Source: Bacillus marasmi | GTDB lineage: Bacteria > Bacillota > Bacilli > Bacillales > Cytobacillaceae | Length of the DNA: 64,000 bases | NCBI RefSeq assembly: GCF_902168435.1 | Contig: NZ_LR656170.1 | Coordinates: 62,001-126,000, forward strand | Direction: 5' to 3' | Shown here: positions 50,175-60,830 of the stretch, piece after piece | Layout: each line of letters starts with the position of its first letter | Position numbering within the stretch: position 1 is the first letter of the stretch | Notes under the pieces: model-generated | Database searches by the model: none | Told to the model about the DNA's origin: nothing | Seen by the model: only the letters and a program-made list of their open reading frames with translations | Made by a program: the position numbers and the translations under genes

Positions 50175-51349
50175 TCTACAGACCCCCTATCTTGATTTCC
50201 GAGTAAAAAGATGGTGTCTGCAAATTTATTTGTTAATGAATCAATATTTTTTACTCCACTAATATCCTGTAAGACTACCTTTTCACCATTATCCCGCTTT
50301 TGATTGGCTAATAGGAATGCCTCCTTGCGGCGTTCCTCACTATAAACAATACACGAAATCGGATCAAGTTGTTCTAACTGCCCAAGCGCTTCAAGAAGAC
50401 GATCGACACGAACTGCAAAGCCAGTGGCGCCTGTTTCTTTACCGAATTTTTCTAACAAATGATCATAGCGACCGCCGCTCCCTAATGGAAAACCAACATT
50501 GCCCGCATATAATTCAAATAAAATTCCGGTGTAATAACTCATATGATTGATGAGCGTGAAGTCGAATTTTACATGCTCTTCCACACCATAATCTGAAATG
50601 ATTTCCCATAGTTGACGGAGTTGATTAATCGCCTCGCGACCTGCCTCGTTTTCAATTAATTGGTATGCCTTGTCAATCACATCTGTGCCACCGCGTAATT
50701 GTAATAAATCATATAAACGTTGCTTATCAATTGAAGATAGTGGCAGTGATTTAACATGCTCGCGATAGCCAACATAGTTCTTCTCATATAAAAACTTCGT
50801 TAATGTTTTGACGCGCTCTTCTGTTCCTAAAATCTGTAAGAATAACTCATGAACATAGCCGATATGACCAACTGAAATTTTGAAATCCGCGAGTCCCGCA
50901 GCCTTGATGGAAGATGCCATTAAAGCGATTACTTCAGCATCAGCACTTAACGTATTATCAGCGATTAATTCAATCCCGATTTGTTCAAATTCCGCGGGTC
51001 TTCCTCCTTCGCGCTGCTGTGCCCGAAATAGATTAGCCGTACTAGCTAAACGTAATGGCAGATCCTTTAACAGCTTTGAAACAGCTACACGAGCAATTGG
51101 CGCTGTCATGTCCGGACGAAGTACAAGAGTATGACCTTGCTGATCCAAAAGCTTAAACAGCATTTGGTCTAAAGTAGCTGACGCTGAACCGACCGTATCA
51201 AAATATTCAAGTGTTGGCGTTTCAATAAACTGATAGCCCCAGCGTTTCATTTCTTCTTCTAATTTCCGCTTTACCCGTTGCTTTGTTTCATACAAATCTG
51301 GTAACGTATCTCTCATTCCAAGCGGCTTTTCAAACATAAATAAACTCAT
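50171..51349 (-). CDS. hisZ: ATP phosphoribosyltransferase regulatory subunit
   Basis: The 392-aa protein is a class II histidyl-tRNA-synthetase-like subunit ([56 protein letters not shown]) without the anticodon domain. It activates and confers histidine feedback on short HisG. AAAGGGTGAGC lies before ATG. It heads the operon, about 120 bases after the promoter. Confidence 0.97.
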   Translation of the reverse strand: MSLFMFEKPLGMRDTLPDLYETKQRVKRKLEEEMKRWGYQFIETPTLEYFDTVGSASATLDQMLFKLLDQQGHTLVLRPDMTAPIARVAVSKLLKDLPLRLASTANLFRAQQREGGRPAEFEQIGIELIADNTLSADAEVIALMASSIKAAGLADFKISVGHIGYVHELFLQILGTEERVKTLTKFLYEKNYVGYREHVKSLPLSSIDKQRLYDLLQLRGGTDVIDKAYQLIENEAGREAINQLRQLWEIISDYGVEEHVKFDFTLINHMSYYTGILFELYAGNVGFPLGSGGRYDHLLEKFGKETGATGFAVRVDRLLEALGQLEQLDPISCIVYSEERRKEAFLLANQKRDNGEKVVLQDISGVKNIDSLTNKFADTIFLLGNQDRGSVE

Positions 51350-51468
51350 AAGCTCACCCTTTTATATCGACTTTATCTTAGGCTGAAAATAGCCTTAATT
51401 ACCATCACATTCATAAATTTCTGAAATCCTTTAGTTCGCTAATGTATTACCATGATGAAGTTATATGT

Positions 51469-51497
51469 AGTGTACCCCTCTTGACAAAAATCGTCAA
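51469..51497 (-). promoter_or_regulatory. Histidine operon promoter
   Basis: On the minus strand -35 TTGACG (51492-51497), a 17-base spacer and -10 TACACT (51469-51474), giving a leader of roughly 110 bases to the hisZ ATG. A short inverted repeat (CTTGAC/GTCAAG, 51480-51498) overlaps the -35 and spacer. No T-box features are seen. Confidence 0.65.
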
Positions 51498-51537
51498 GCC
51501 TTGAAAATTGAAAAAATGCCTATCCCACTAAAACAAT

Positions 51538-51588
51538 TCACCGCGCCACAGCACTGGGGGACAGTCCCCCAGTGCTGTGGCGCGGTGA
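51538..51588. repeat. Near-perfect 51-bp palindrome (dispersed-repeat type)
   Basis: Two 25-base arms, identical as inverse complements, flank one central base (A at 51563). The arms contain GCCACAGCACTGGGGGAC. GGGGACAAGCACC follows 9 bases later. It lies between yvoF and the his promoter and could act as a terminator for yvoF, since TTGTTTTAG follows on the minus strand. Confidence 0.9.
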
Positions 51589-51608
51589 TGTATCAGGGGA
51601 CAAGCACC

Positions 51609-52085
51609 CTATTTTATTCTTTGCATCGGGTTTCCTCCGACGAATGCTCCTGGAGGTACGTCCTTGTGGACAAGTGAGCCTGCTGCAACAATTGCACCAT
51701 CTCCAATTGTGACACCCGGTAAGATGAGTGAGTTGGCTCCAATCATCACTTCATTACCTATCACAACCGGGCCGAGACGATATTCTTTAATTAAGTATTC
51801 ATGAGCTAGTATTGTTGTATTAAAGCCGATGATTGTATTATTTCCAACGCTAATCAGCTCTGGAAACATTACATCTGGAAAAACCATTAGCGCAAACGAA
51901 GTTTTTTCTCCAATCTTCATCCTTAAGAACGTTCGATAAAGCCAATTCTTTACGCTTAGGAACGGTGTATAGCGCGCAATTTGAATCACAATAAAGTTTT
52001 TAGCCACCTTCCAAAACGAGACAGTCTTATAAATCTGCCACAAGGAATTAGCCCCTTCTACAGGATAACGCTTCGTATTTCTCAT
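51609..52085 (-). CDS. yvoF: Hexapeptide-repeat acetyltransferase (YvoF-like)
   Basis: The 158-aa protein has left-handed beta-helix hexapeptide repeats in its second half ([46 protein letters not shown]) and ends [10 protein letters not shown]. These are typical of acetyl- or acyltransferases acting on sugars. The substrate is unknown. It directly follows ppaX in the hprK operon, as in B. subtilis. Confidence 0.85.
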   Translation of the reverse strand: MRNTKRYPVEGANSLWQIYKTVSFWKVAKNFIVIQIARYTPFLSVKNWLYRTFLRMKIGEKTSFALMVFPDVMFPELISVGNNTIIGFNTTILAHEYLIKEYRLGPVVIGNEVMIGANSLILPGVTIGDGAIVAAGSLVHKDVPPGAFVGGNPMQRIK

Positions 52086-52733
52086 TTATTGCACCTCAAG
52101 AATTTGCAAAAGGTCCGTCATTTTTTCTAGCATATAATCTGGCTTGTACTGTTCAAGGATTTCTCTACCTTTTAATGACCAAGCTACCCCAACGGTTTTT
52201 GTACCCGCATTTTGTCCGCCGAGAATATCATGGTAGTTATCGCCCACCATGATTGCTTCCTCTGGCTTAGCATCGAGAAGCTCCAACGCCTTCAAAATCG
52301 GCTCCGGGTCAGGCTTTATTTTACTAACATGATCAATCGCAATAACGACTTCAAAGAATGGCTCTAATTTTGATAGTTGCAACCCCTTTAATGCCACATC
52401 AAGTTTTTTAGTCGTGACAACTCCGAGCTTATAGCCTTTCTCCTTCAATGTCTTCACCGTATCATAAACACCTTCGAATTCCTTAACCAGCAAGTCATGG
52501 TGAGCTAGATTATAGGTTCGGTATGCATGAATCATTTCATCGGTTTTCTCTGGATTTAGTTTTTCAAAAACCTCCTTTAATGAAGGTCCCATAAACGGAA
52601 GGACGTCCTCACGTGTAAATTGGCTTGGAAAATATTGATCCAAAGTGTGTAAATAGGAAGAGATAATTAAATCATTTGTATCTATTAAAGTTCCATCAAG
52701 ATCGAATAGAACGGTATTGATGCTATTGTTCAT
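52086..52733 (-). CDS. ppaX: Pyrophosphatase PpaX
   Basis: The 215-aa HAD-family phosphatase has the nucleophile Asp in [11 protein letters not shown], Lys/Asp later in [12 protein letters not shown] and the motif [16 protein letters not shown]. It hydrolyses pyrophosphate, which is produced by HprK-dependent dephosphorylation of seryl-phospho-HPr, so its place in the hprK operon makes sense. ATG at 52733 follows AAAGGAAAGGAAG and overlaps the upstream gene end by 11 bases. Confidence 0.92.
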   Translation of the reverse strand: MNNSINTVLFDLDGTLIDTNDLIISSYLHTLDQYFPSQFTREDVLPFMGPSLKEVFEKLNPEKTDEMIHAYRTYNLAHHDLLVKEFEGVYDTVKTLKEKGYKLGVVTTKKLDVALKGLQLSKLEPFFEVVIAIDHVSKIKPDPEPILKALELLDAKPEEAIMVGDNYHDILGGQNAGTKTVGVAWSLKGREILEQYKPDYMLEKMTDLLQILEVQ

Positions 52734-53676
52734 ATACGACTGCTTCCTTTCCTTTTGCAAGTTCTAACCGTTTCCAAATCGTCGAAACAACAAGCGTTAA
52801 TATAATTGCTGAACCTAACCGAATCAACAATAAAGGTAATACCGGTATTCCAAGCGGGATAAAGATAAGCGTATCTTCTATTACAGCGTGGCATGCCATC
52901 AAAAATACAAAGGCAAGCGTAATATCCTTCTTGCTCACACCGTCCTCCTTCACCGCTTGAACGACGACCCCCGCCCCATAGGCGAGTCCTAATAACAAGC
53001 CTGCTGCTAGTGTGGTAGAAGTATTTTCTTTCATACCAAGGCTCCTTGTTACTGGAGCAAACCATTTGGAAAAGACATCTAACCATTTCAAGTCTTTAAA
53101 AATCTGGATGACCACCATGAGCGGTATGACGATGAGTGCAAGTTGAACAATTCCCATTCCGGCTGTTTGGAACCCGTCAAGCAAGACTTCACCAATACCG
53201 TTCACTTCAGCATCTCCCTTGACAGAAACTAGTCCATAAACCGCTAGCTCATTTCCACCATGCCAAAGAAGATTAATCAAAAAGGCAGACAGTAACGCAA
53301 GTCCAAACCGTACAACTAGTACAAGCCACAGTCTCACACCTACGGCTAACGCAACACCCGTTTCAATCAACATATTATGGGAAAAAGAAAGCATGATAGC
53401 TATAGTGAACACTTCTTTAACCGTTAAGTCTAAGGATAAAATCGCACCAATTGACGCATATAAATTTAAAAAATTCCCAATAACGAGTGGTATTGCAGCA
53501 TCTCCTGACAACCCAAGAACTCCCATCAACGGCGCAATCAAATCAATTACCCATGGAAGAATGGGCGTATGCTTTAAGATAGAAACAATTAAGGTAACTG
53601 GAAAAATAATTTTCCCAAACTTCCATGTCGTCTTAAGTCCAACGAAGAAGCCCTTCTTCATCGATGCTAGCATCAC
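52723..53676 (-). CDS. yvoD: Nucleoside-recognition (Gate) domain membrane protein, YvoD-like
   Basis: The integral membrane protein (about 317 aa) has around eight helices and the Gate/nucleoside-recognition pattern ([47 protein letters not shown]). Function is unproven. GGAGGAG lies 9 bases before a GTG at 53676 or 12 before an ATG at 53673; both are possible. It follows lgt with overlap of the leader. Confidence 0.82.
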   Translation of the reverse strand: MMLASMKKGFFVGLKTTWKFGKIIFPVTLIVSILKHTPILPWVIDLIAPLMGVLGLSGDAAIPLVIGNFLNLYASIGAILSLDLTVKEVFTIAIMLSFSHNMLIETGVALAVGVRLWLVLVVRFGLALLSAFLINLLWHGGNELAVYGLVSVKGDAEVNGIGEVLLDGFQTAGMGIVQLALIVIPLMVVIQIFKDLKWLDVFSKWFAPVTRSLGMKENTSTTLAAGLLLGLAYGAGVVVQAVKEDGVSKKDITLAFVFLMACHAVIEDTLIFIPLGIPVLPLLLIRLGSAIILTLVVSTIWKRLELAKGKEAVVYEQ

Positions 53677-53692
53677 TTTAAGTCTCCTCCGT

Positions 53693-54514
53693 TCATTCAT
53701 TCCCTTTATCTAAATATCGAACATTGGCTAATCCGCTTTTTCGTCTGTATACAAACAAAGCAGCTGCCAGCAATATTAATCCCATTGAGATGGTTTGTGC
53801 CATCCGCAAATTCTCGGTTAACATCAAACTATCCGTTCTCAGCCCTTCAATAAAGAAGCGACCAATTGAGTACCATATCATATAAGAAAGGAAGATTTCC
53901 CCTCTCTGCAAATTCACTCTTCGAAGCGCAATCAACAAGATCACTCCTGCGAAATCCCAAAGTGATTCATATAGAAAAGTAGGATGATAATAAGTCCCAT
54001 TAATATACATTTGATCAATAATAAATGTAGGTAAGTGCAGATTTTCTAAGAATGCTCGTGTTACCTCGCCACCATGTGCCTCTTGGTTCATAAAATTGCC
54101 CCAGCGGCCAATTGCTTGTCCAAGAATAATACTTGGTGCAGCAATATCGGCAACCTTCCAGAACGAAATTTGTTTGCTTTTTGTAAAAAAATAAGCAGTT
54201 AACACTGAACCAATCAAGGCACCGTGTATGGCAATACCACCATTCCAAATTTTAATAATTTCCCCAGGATGGTTTTGATAAAAATCCCACTGAAACATTA
54301 CATAATAAATTCTTGCACTAATAATCGCAATCGGTATTGCCCAAACCATTAAATCTGGAAAGGTATCTTTTGGCAAACCACGACGGTCTGCTTCGCGAAT
54401 CGCTAACCATAGGGCAAGTGCTAATCCCGTACCAATTATCACTCCGTACCAATGCACATCAAATGGTCCGAGTGAAAACGCAATCGGGTTTAGCGGTTGA
54501 ATATTTTCATTCAT
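53693..54514 (-). CDS. lgt: Prolipoprotein diacylglyceryl transferase
   Basis: The 273-aa membrane enzyme adds diacylglycerol to the lipobox cysteine of prolipoproteins. The signature [18 protein letters not shown] is present, with [14 protein letters not shown] and [13 protein letters not shown]. About seven helices are seen. ATG at 54514 has AAGGAG 8 bases upstream; earlier in-frame starts are too close. It follows hprK by 38 bases. Confidence 0.96.
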   Translation of the reverse strand: MNENIQPLNPIAFSLGPFDVHWYGVIIGTGLALALWLAIREADRRGLPKDTFPDLMVWAIPIAIISARIYYVMFQWDFYQNHPGEIIKIWNGGIAIHGALIGSVLTAYFFTKSKQISFWKVADIAAPSIILGQAIGRWGNFMNQEAHGGEVTRAFLENLHLPTFIIDQMYINGTYYHPTFLYESLWDFAGVILLIALRRVNLQRGEIFLSYMIWYSIGRFFIEGLRTDSLMLTENLRMAQTISMGLILLAAALFVYRRKSGLANVRYLDKGNE

Positions 54515-54552
54515 GTTCATTTCTCCTTCGTCCACAGTTAGTCCTATTATTT

Positions 54553-55488
54553 TTAATAATCCTCGTGATCGCCATCTTCTATCGCATCGGTCAGTCGATG
54601 GGTAAATTGTTCCGCAGCATTGACACCCATTCGCTTGAGACGGAAATTCATAGCAGCAACTTCAATAATAACGGCAAGATTTCGACCTGGTCGAACTGGA
54701 ATAGTCAGCTTAGTTATATCTGTATCGATAATTCTCATTTTTTCTTCATCTAAACCAAGGCGGTCATATTGTTTGTTCTGATCCCACAGCTCAAGATTAA
54801 TAACAAGTGTGATTCGTTTATGACTGCGCACTGAGCCTGCACCGAAAAGCGTCATAACATTGATAATACCGAGACCACGTATCTCGAGTAAATGCTCAAT
54901 CAACTCGGGGGCATGACCGACTAAAGTATCCTGGTCCTCCTGACGGATTTCCACACAATCATCGGCAACAAGACGATGACCGCGCTTTACCAGTTCAAGA
55001 GCCGTTTCACTTTTACCAACACCGCTCTTTCCTGTAATGAGCACGCCGATACCATATATATCAACCAAAACTCCATGTACCGCTGTCGTTGGGGCAAGTT
55101 TACTCTCCAGGAAGTTTGTCAAACGACTTGAGAATCTAGTTGTTTTCATCGACGTTCTCAAAACTGGCACGGATTCACGTTCCGATGCCTCGAGCAACTC
55201 TTTCGGAATCGGTAAGCCTCGAGTGATAATGATAGCGGGAGTAATATCTGTGCATAGTTGATCCATACGATATGCTTGCTCAGGCTCATTTAGTTTATCA
55301 AAAAAAGATAGTTCAGTTTTACCTAATAATTGAATTCGTTCTGCTGGATAATGCTCAAAATAACCAGCTATCTCAATTCCGGGACGGGATATGTCACTAG
55401 TTGTAATCGGGCGGTTTATGCCTTCTTCTCCACTGAGCAGTTCCAAGTTAAACTTCTCAATGATATCTTTGGTGCGAACATTTGGCAA
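54553..55488 (-). CDS. hprK: HPr kinase/phosphorylase
   Basis: The 311-aa enzyme phosphorylates and dephosphorylates Ser46 of HPr and Crh in response to glycolytic state. It has an N-terminal domain ([19 protein letters not shown]), Walker [15 protein letters not shown], the signature [15 protein letters not shown] and a C-terminal helix. The start is TTG with AAGGAGGAGG upstream. It leads hprK-lgt-yvoD-ppaX-yvoF; crh is in the same window. Confidence 0.97.
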   Translation of the reverse strand: MPNVRTKDIIEKFNLELLSGEEGINRPITTSDISRPGIEIAGYFEHYPAERIQLLGKTELSFFDKLNEPEQAYRMDQLCTDITPAIIITRGLPIPKELLEASERESVPVLRTSMKTTRFSSRLTNFLESKLAPTTAVHGVLVDIYGIGVLITGKSGVGKSETALELVKRGHRLVADDCVEIRQEDQDTLVGHAPELIEHLLEIRGLGIINVMTLFGAGSVRSHKRITLVINLELWDQNKQYDRLGLDEEKMRIIDTDITKLTIPVRPGRNLAVIIEVAAMNFRLKRMGVNAAEQFTHRLTDAIEDGDHEDY

Positions 55489-55640
55489 AAAAGCCTCCTC
55501 CTTTATTTAAGAATCAGGATAAATTATATAGTTTTTATTTTAGCACTTTTTTGTAAAGAACCAAATGAAGTCGTACTTTTGATTTTTATTAACAATTTTT
55601 AGTTTTTAAAAGTCTTCCATATCCATTTCGGGTCTCTAAA

Positions 55641-55649
55641 CATATATTA
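55641..55649 (+). promoter_or_regulatory. Possible SigK -10 element
   Basis: CATATATTA fits the SigK -10 pattern CATAnnnTA, 50 bases before the amidase start. The -35 part is weak. Confidence 0.4.
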
Positions 55650-55698
55650 ATCACGAAGAAGTATTTCCCGAATACTTTAAACTCAGGAAAGGAGTGGT

Positions 55699-56520
55699 AT
55701 GATGAAAATCATGTTAGACGCAGGGCATGGATACGACACACCTGGAAAACGTAGTCCCGATGGTATGCGCGAGTATGAGTTTAACCGCGCAGTCGCTGCA
55801 TACGCAAAGGGGTTGTTAGATGGCTATCAGAACGTAACTGTTTATTTTGCCCACTCTGACCAAACCGATATCCCTTTACAACAAAGAACAAACAACGCGA
55901 ATAATTTGCGAGTAGATATTTTTGTTTCCATCCATGCAAATGCTGCTGGAGGTTCATGGAGTAGTGCTGAGGGAATAGAAACTTTCGTATATCCAACAAG
56001 ACCACAAGGTGCGTTGTCCCTCGCCACCAAAATTCAAAACCAATTGATCAGCAGAACTGGTCTAAGAAACCGTGGGGTAAAAACTGCTGATTTCCATGTC
56101 CTAAGAGAAACGAATATGGATGCCGTGCTGATTGAATGTGGATTTATGACAAATCCTAATGAAATTAAGCTCCTCCGTTCAGAAAACTATCGCCGCACTT
56201 GTGCAGAAGCAATTGTTGCTGCTCTTGCCGACCATTTTAATCTTGTGAAAAAACCTACGGCGCAACCGGCACCATCACCTTCGCCAACACCAACACCACA
56301 AACAGGCTTGTACAAGGTTCAAGTTGGAGCATTTAAACAGAGAAATAATGCAGAAAACCTATCTGCTCGCCTAACCAATGATGGTTTTAATAATTTCATT
56401 GTGACTGATAGCGGCTTATTCAAGGTTCAAACAGGAGCATTCCGAAATAAACAAAATGCCGATGATTTAGCGCAAAAACTTAGAAATATTGGGTACCAGC
56501 CCTATGTATTCCGCGCATAA
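55699..56520 (+). CDS. N-acetylmuramoyl-L-alanine amidase with SPOR domain (CwlC-like)
   Basis: The 273-aa protein has an Amidase_3 domain (about 1-175) with zinc ligands His in MLDAGHGYD, Glu in REYEFNRAV and His in FVSIHANAAGG, and the catalytic Glu in VLIECGFMTN. A Pro/Thr-rich linker and a SPOR domain with two halves (YKVQVGAFKQRNNAE and FKVQTGAFRNKQNAD) follow. There is no signal peptide, as in B. subtilis CwlC, a SigK-made enzyme that helps lyse the mother cell. The SigK-like element upstream fits this. ATG at 55702 is equally possible. Confidence 0.9.
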   Translation: MMKIMLDAGHGYDTPGKRSPDGMREYEFNRAVAAYAKGLLDGYQNVTVYFAHSDQTDIPLQQRTNNANNLRVDIFVSIHANAAGGSWSSAEGIETFVYPTRPQGALSLATKIQNQLISRTGLRNRGVKTADFHVLRETNMDAVLIECGFMTNPNEIKLLRSENYRRTCAEAIVAALADHFNLVKKPTAQPAPSPSPTPTPQTGLYKVQVGAFKQRNNAENLSARLTNDGFNNFIVTDSGLFKVQTGAFRNKQNADDLAQKLRNIGYQPYVFRA

Positions 56521-56554
56521 ACTTCTCGTTTAGCATGTTAGATATTAATAATGC

Positions 56555-56590
56555 AGAAAAAGCCGACATCCCTAGCTGCCGGCTTTTTCT
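56555..56590. terminator. Bidirectional terminator, amidase/yvlB
   Basis: Arms AGAAAAAGCCG/CGGCTTTTTCT (56555-56565 and 56580-56590) form a stem usable on both strands between converging genes. Confidence 0.85.
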
Positions 56591-56606
56591 ACGTCTTATA
56601 TGTCTA

Positions 56607-57737
56607 CTATTCAATTACATTCTTTCTTACTGAAATAGATCCCGTTTTTGTTTCTGCTTCCAGTTTAAACAGATGCGTTGATGGTACCACTGGCTTAAAG
56701 TGGAGACTTTTTTGAACGACATCACTTTTCTCAGATACAATTTGGATACCATCCAATTCGACTGCGAAGCTTCCCAAATTCGTTTTTAATTCCCCAGTTA
56801 CAGCTAATCCGCTAGGAATCGCAAGGTCAATACCGCCAGAGATAGTCTTCGCCTCAATTTCCTCGCAGCGGTCTCCCTTAAGCTTGCAGCCTATATTGCC
56901 ATTGAAGGATTGTAATTCTAAGCGGGCATAATCGCCCTCCAATTGAATGGCTCCATTTAAAGTTTCTGCTTCTAATTCAGTGATTTTACTTTCACGGATT
57001 TTTATTTTTCCGTTTGCCGTTTCTACTTCCATTTTTTCACCGACTAAACCAGTACCACCAATTCTTCCATTCGCTGTTTTAGCCTTTAAGGATTTCACAT
57101 TTAAGTTTTCAAATCGAATTGGTCCATTAAAAAGACGGATTCTAGCGTTTTCATAATCAGCCTTAGGTAAATAAATCGTTGCCTCAACCTTCATCCACTT
57201 AGGTTGCGCGGAAAATCTTAATGTCCCGATATCGACATTAAAAAGAATGTCCCGTAAAAAGCTGGCTCGTGCTTCATCCTGAGATTCCCCACGATAAACC
57301 TTCGCCTTACATTCGATTCTTACATCATTTTGATCCCAAGGAATAAATTGAACCGAGCCATTTGCAATGTCTACGTCGATGTTTCTTAGCTCAACGTCGC
57401 TTTGCTGGAAAATATGGGAAAGCTCATAACCTTGACCAAAATTAAAATCGAGATCAAAATCTTTAATTTTTTTAAAGGCAGAGTCAACAAAATCAACAAT
57501 GACATCTTTTAAGGATTGGAATTTATTTTGAAAAGAATCAGTATCCTCCTGCTTACTATCTCCCTGCTTTCCTTCGTCAAATTTGACTACAGTAGAAAGT
57601 TCATTCACAAGTTCTTCTTGCTTTTGTTCAACGATTTGCTGTGACTGTTCGAGTTCGTTTAATAGCGACAGTGCTTCATCTGCGGACAGTTTTCCTTCCT
57701 CGACCATCTTTAAAATCCGAATTCTTTCCTCTTGCAT
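56607..57737 (-). CDS. yvlB: YvlB-like DUF4097 adhesin-like protein
   Basis: The 376-aa protein starts with a short leucine-rich helical unit (RIRILKMVEEGKLSADEAL), a glutamine/glutamate-rich linker, then a long beta-helix-like DUF4097 domain of repeated strands (ETANGKIKIRESKITELEAETLNGAIQ-type). YvlB is encoded in the LiaR-linked envelope stress region in B. subtilis, but no lia genes are here. ATG at 57737 has GGAGGG 7 bases upstream; 16 codons before it are leader. Confidence 0.85.
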   Translation of the reverse strand: MQEERIRILKMVEEGKLSADEALSLLNELEQSQQIVEQKQEELVNELSTVVKFDEGKQGDSKQEDTDSFQNKFQSLKDVIVDFVDSAFKKIKDFDLDFNFGQGYELSHIFQQSDVELRNIDVDIANGSVQFIPWDQNDVRIECKAKVYRGESQDEARASFLRDILFNVDIGTLRFSAQPKWMKVEATIYLPKADYENARIRLFNGPIRFENLNVKSLKAKTANGRIGGTGLVGEKMEVETANGKIKIRESKITELEAETLNGAIQLEGDYARLELQSFNGNIGCKLKGDRCEEIEAKTISGGIDLAIPSGLAVTGELKTNLGSFAVELDGIQIVSEKSDVVQKSLHFKPVVPSTHLFKLEAETKTGSISVRKNVIE

Positions 57738-57840
57738 CCTAATCCCTCCACCTTGGTTCAAATTTATTTTTTCACCATTCTTCATTCTTTAATATGTACG
57801 CAAAAAGAAAGGTGAAGTTTCAAAAATGTTGTTGCTGTAG

Positions 57841-57887
57841 AAAAATTAAAGGATCTAACAGAGCAATTGCATCGCTGTCAGATCCTT
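57841..57887 (-). terminator. uvrA terminator
   Basis: Stem AAGGATCT/AGATCCTT (57849-57856 and 57880-57887) with further ACAG/CTGT pairing, then TTTAATTTTTC on the minus strand. Confidence 0.85.
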
Positions 57888-57941
57888 AGTAGTAATATAT
57901 ATTATTGGATAAGTTTGTTGATTTCCGCTACAGGCACTACG

Positions 57942-60821
57942 CTATGATGGATTGCCGAGGGCTTCTTTTTCGGCGATTACATTTGTCATGCGAGCGCGGT
58001 CTCGTTCTAAAACTGGTTTTAAATATTTGCCTGTATAGGAATTCGGTACTTTAACAACCTCTTCTGGTGTTCCTGAGGCAACAATGGTTCCACCTTTATC
58101 TCCACCTTCAGGTCCTAAGTCAATTATATAATCTGCCGTTTTAATTACGTCAAGATTATGTTCAATTACTAGGACAGTATCACCGTTTTCAACTAGACGT
58201 TCAAGTACGACGAGAAGGCGGGAAATATCATCCACATGCAAGCCGGTAGTTGGTTCGTCCAAAATATATAAAGATTTTCCAGTTGAACGACGGTGAAGCT
58301 CTGAAGCAAGCTTGACCCGCTGCGCTTCCCCTCCAGACAATGTTGTGGCCGGTTGGCCTAAGGTAATATAACCTAGCCCTACATCAGCAATTGTCTGTAA
58401 CTTACGACTGATTTTAGGATGATTTTCAAAATAGACAACAGCATCCTCAACCGTCATTTTTAGTATATCAGAAATATTCTTTCCTTTGTATTTTACTTCC
58501 AACGTTTCACGATTATATCGCTTGCCGTTGCAGACTTCACAAGGGACATAGACATCAGGGAGAAAGTGCATTTCAATTTTAATAATGCCATCGCCTTTAC
58601 ATGCCTCACAACGGCCACCCTTAACATTGAAACTAAAGCGTCCCTTCTTATAACCACGTACCTTCGCTTCATTTGTTGACGCAAAAACATCACGAACATC
58701 ATCAAACACGCCGGTATAAGTTGCCGGATTCGACCTTGGTGTCCGTCCAATTGGTGATTGATCAATATCAATGACCTTATCTAATTGTTCAATCCCCTTG
58801 ATTTCTTTGTGCTCACCAGGTTTAATTTTAGCTCGATTAAGCTTTTGCGCTAATGATTTATGAAGAATCTCATTGATTAATGTACTTTTACCAGAGCCAG
58901 ATACACCCGTTACAGCAATAAACATTCCTAGTGGGATTTTTACATTAATATTTTTTAAGTTGTTTTCTTTAGCACCTTTAATTTCAATGTAACGACCATC
59001 CTGGTTGCGGCGCTCGATTGGAAGTGGAATAAACTTCTTCCCGGCTAAATATTGGCCGGTTAATGAGTTGGCATCAGCCATCACTTCCTCTGGTGTCCCT
59101 TGTGAAATAATCGAGCCACCGTGTACACCAGCCCCTGGTCCGACATCAATTAAGTAATCCGCGGCTAACATCGTGTCTTCGTCATGCTCGACAACAATCA
59201 AAGTGTTACCAATATCGCGCATATTTTTTAGCGAACTGATGAGTCTGTCATTATCGCGTTGATGAAGACCAATTGATGGTTCATCTAGGATATACAAGAC
59301 TCCGGTTAAGCGTGAACCGATTTGCGTGGCGAGACGAATTCTTTGTGCTTCTCCGCCTGAAAGTGTCCCAGCTGCACGGCTAAGGGTTAAATAATCAAGT
59401 CCTACATTTATTAGGAAGCCTATGCGTTCTTTAATTTCCTTAAATATTTGATGGGCAATTTGCATCTCTTTCTCAGTCAGTTCAATATTCTCAAAGAAGC
59501 GATAAGCATCCCCAACTGAAAGTGAAGTAATTTCGCCGACATGTTTACCGGTAATCAATACTGCCATTGCTTCCTTCTTGAGGCGGTAGCCTTTGCAGGT
59601 TGGGCAGTAATGGTGCGCCATATATTTCTCCATTTGCTCACGGATAAAGTCTGAGCTTGTTTCCTTGTGGCGCCGTTCGACGTTACGAATGACTCCTTCG
59701 AATTCGATATAGCCTTCGCGCATTTGACCAAAGTCATTTTCGTAATGGAAAAAGATTTTTTCTCCGTTTGAGCCATAAAGAATTTTTTCTAGTAAATGCT
59801 CTGGAATATCCTTTACTGGAGTGTTCATATCGACACCGAAGTGGTCACATGCCGCTTTAAGAAGTTGTGGGTAATATTGCGAGCTGATTGATTCCCACGG
59901 TGCAATGGCATTTTCATTTAAGGTTAACTCACGGTTCGGAATGATTAAATCCATATCGACCTCTAGCTTGGCACCAAGTCCATCACAATCAGGACAAGCT
60001 CCGAATGGACTGTTGAACGAAAACATGCGCGGCTCTAATTCACCGATTGAAAAACCACAATGTGGGCATGAATGGTTTTCGCTAAACAAAAGCTCCTCTT
60101 CACCAATTACATCAATAAAAACATTACCTCCGCCTAGTGACAGAGCAGCTTCTAATGAATCTGCAAGGCGTGTCGCAATACCTTCTTTAATGACAATCCG
60201 GTCGACTACTACTTCAATCGAATGCTTTTTGTTCTTATCCAATTCAATTTCATCGCCGAGGTCATACATTTCACCATCGATGCGGACGCGGACATAACCT
60301 TGTTTTTTAATATCTTCAAGTGTTTTGACATGAGCACCTTTTCTACCTGAAACAATCGGACCAAGAATTTGCATTTTTGTTCGTTCAGGATACTCTAAGA
60401 TACGATCGACCATTTGCTCAATCGTCTGCGAAGTGATTTCGATTTTATGAATCGGACATGTCGGCCGACCTACTCTAGCAAATAATAAACGTAAATAATC
60501 ATATATTTCGGTAACAGTCCCCACCGTTGAACGTGGATTCCTGCTGGTTGTTTTTTGGTCAATTGAAATGGCAGGAGAAAGGCCTTCAATCGAATCGACA
60601 TCCGGTTTATCCATTTGCCCTAGGAATTGCCGTGCATATGCCGATAACGATTCCACATAGCGCCGCTGACCTTCAGCATAGATCGTATCAAAAGCCAAAG
60701 AGGACTTCCCAGAACCAGAAAGTCCTGTTAATACAACAAGCTTATCTCTCGGAATGGTGACATCAATATTTTTTAAATTATGAGCCCTGGCTCCTTTAAC
60801 GATGATTTTATCCATTGCCAT
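57942..60821 (-). CDS. uvrA: Excinuclease ABC subunit A
   Basis: The 959-aa DNA damage recogniser has two ABC ATPase modules: Walker [10 protein letters not shown] near residue 35 and GVSGSGKST near 640, and signatures [12 protein letters not shown] and [12 protein letters not shown]. Zinc-binding cysteine motifs are [10 protein letters not shown]...CPDC, CPTCKG and CEACKG...CEVC. It finds lesions and loads UvrB. The start is ATG at 60821, with the ATG two codons later as alternative; GGAAGGATGA lies in the uvrB end. uvrB precedes it by 9 bases, one unit. Confidence 0.98.
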   Translation of the reverse strand: MAMDKIIVKGARAHNLKNIDVTIPRDKLVVLTGLSGSGKSSLAFDTIYAEGQRRYVESLSAYARQFLGQMDKPDVDSIEGLSPAISIDQKTTSRNPRSTVGTVTEIYDYLRLLFARVGRPTCPIHKIEITSQTIEQMVDRILEYPERTKMQILGPIVSGRKGAHVKTLEDIKKQGYVRVRIDGEMYDLGDEIELDKNKKHSIEVVVDRIVIKEGIATRLADSLEAALSLGGGNVFIDVIGEEELLFSENHSCPHCGFSIGELEPRMFSFNSPFGACPDCDGLGAKLEVDMDLIIPNRELTLNENAIAPWESISSQYYPQLLKAACDHFGVDMNTPVKDIPEHLLEKILYGSNGEKIFFHYENDFGQMREGYIEFEGVIRNVERRHKETSSDFIREQMEKYMAHHYCPTCKGYRLKKEAMAVLITGKHVGEITSLSVGDAYRFFENIELTEKEMQIAHQIFKEIKERIGFLINVGLDYLTLSRAAGTLSGGEAQRIRLATQIGSRLTGVLYILDEPSIGLHQRDNDRLISSLKNMRDIGNTLIVVEHDEDTMLAADYLIDVGPGAGVHGGSIISQGTPEEVMADANSLTGQYLAGKKFIPLPIERRNQDGRYIEIKGAKENNLKNINVKIPLGMFIAVTGVSGSGKSTLINEILHKSLAQKLNRAKIKPGEHKEIKGIEQLDKVIDIDQSPIGRTPRSNPATYTGVFDDVRDVFASTNEAKVRGYKKGRFSFNVKGGRCEACKGDGIIKIEMHFLPDVYVPCEVCNGKRYNRETLEVKYKGKNISDILKMTVEDAVVYFENHPKISRKLQTIADVGLGYITLGQPATTLSGGEAQRVKLASELHRRSTGKSLYILDEPTTGLHVDDISRLLVVLERLVENGDTVLVIEHNLDVIKTADYIIDLGPEGGDKGGTIVASGTPEEVVKVPNSYTGKYLKPVLERDRARMTNVIAEKEALGNPS

Positions 60822-60830
60822 GTTATTACG

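Noticed and set aside
51350-51608. T-box leader for the histidine operon
   Set aside because: The T-box sequence and specifier stem could not be found on the minus strand; the CCGCG string belongs to the palindrome.
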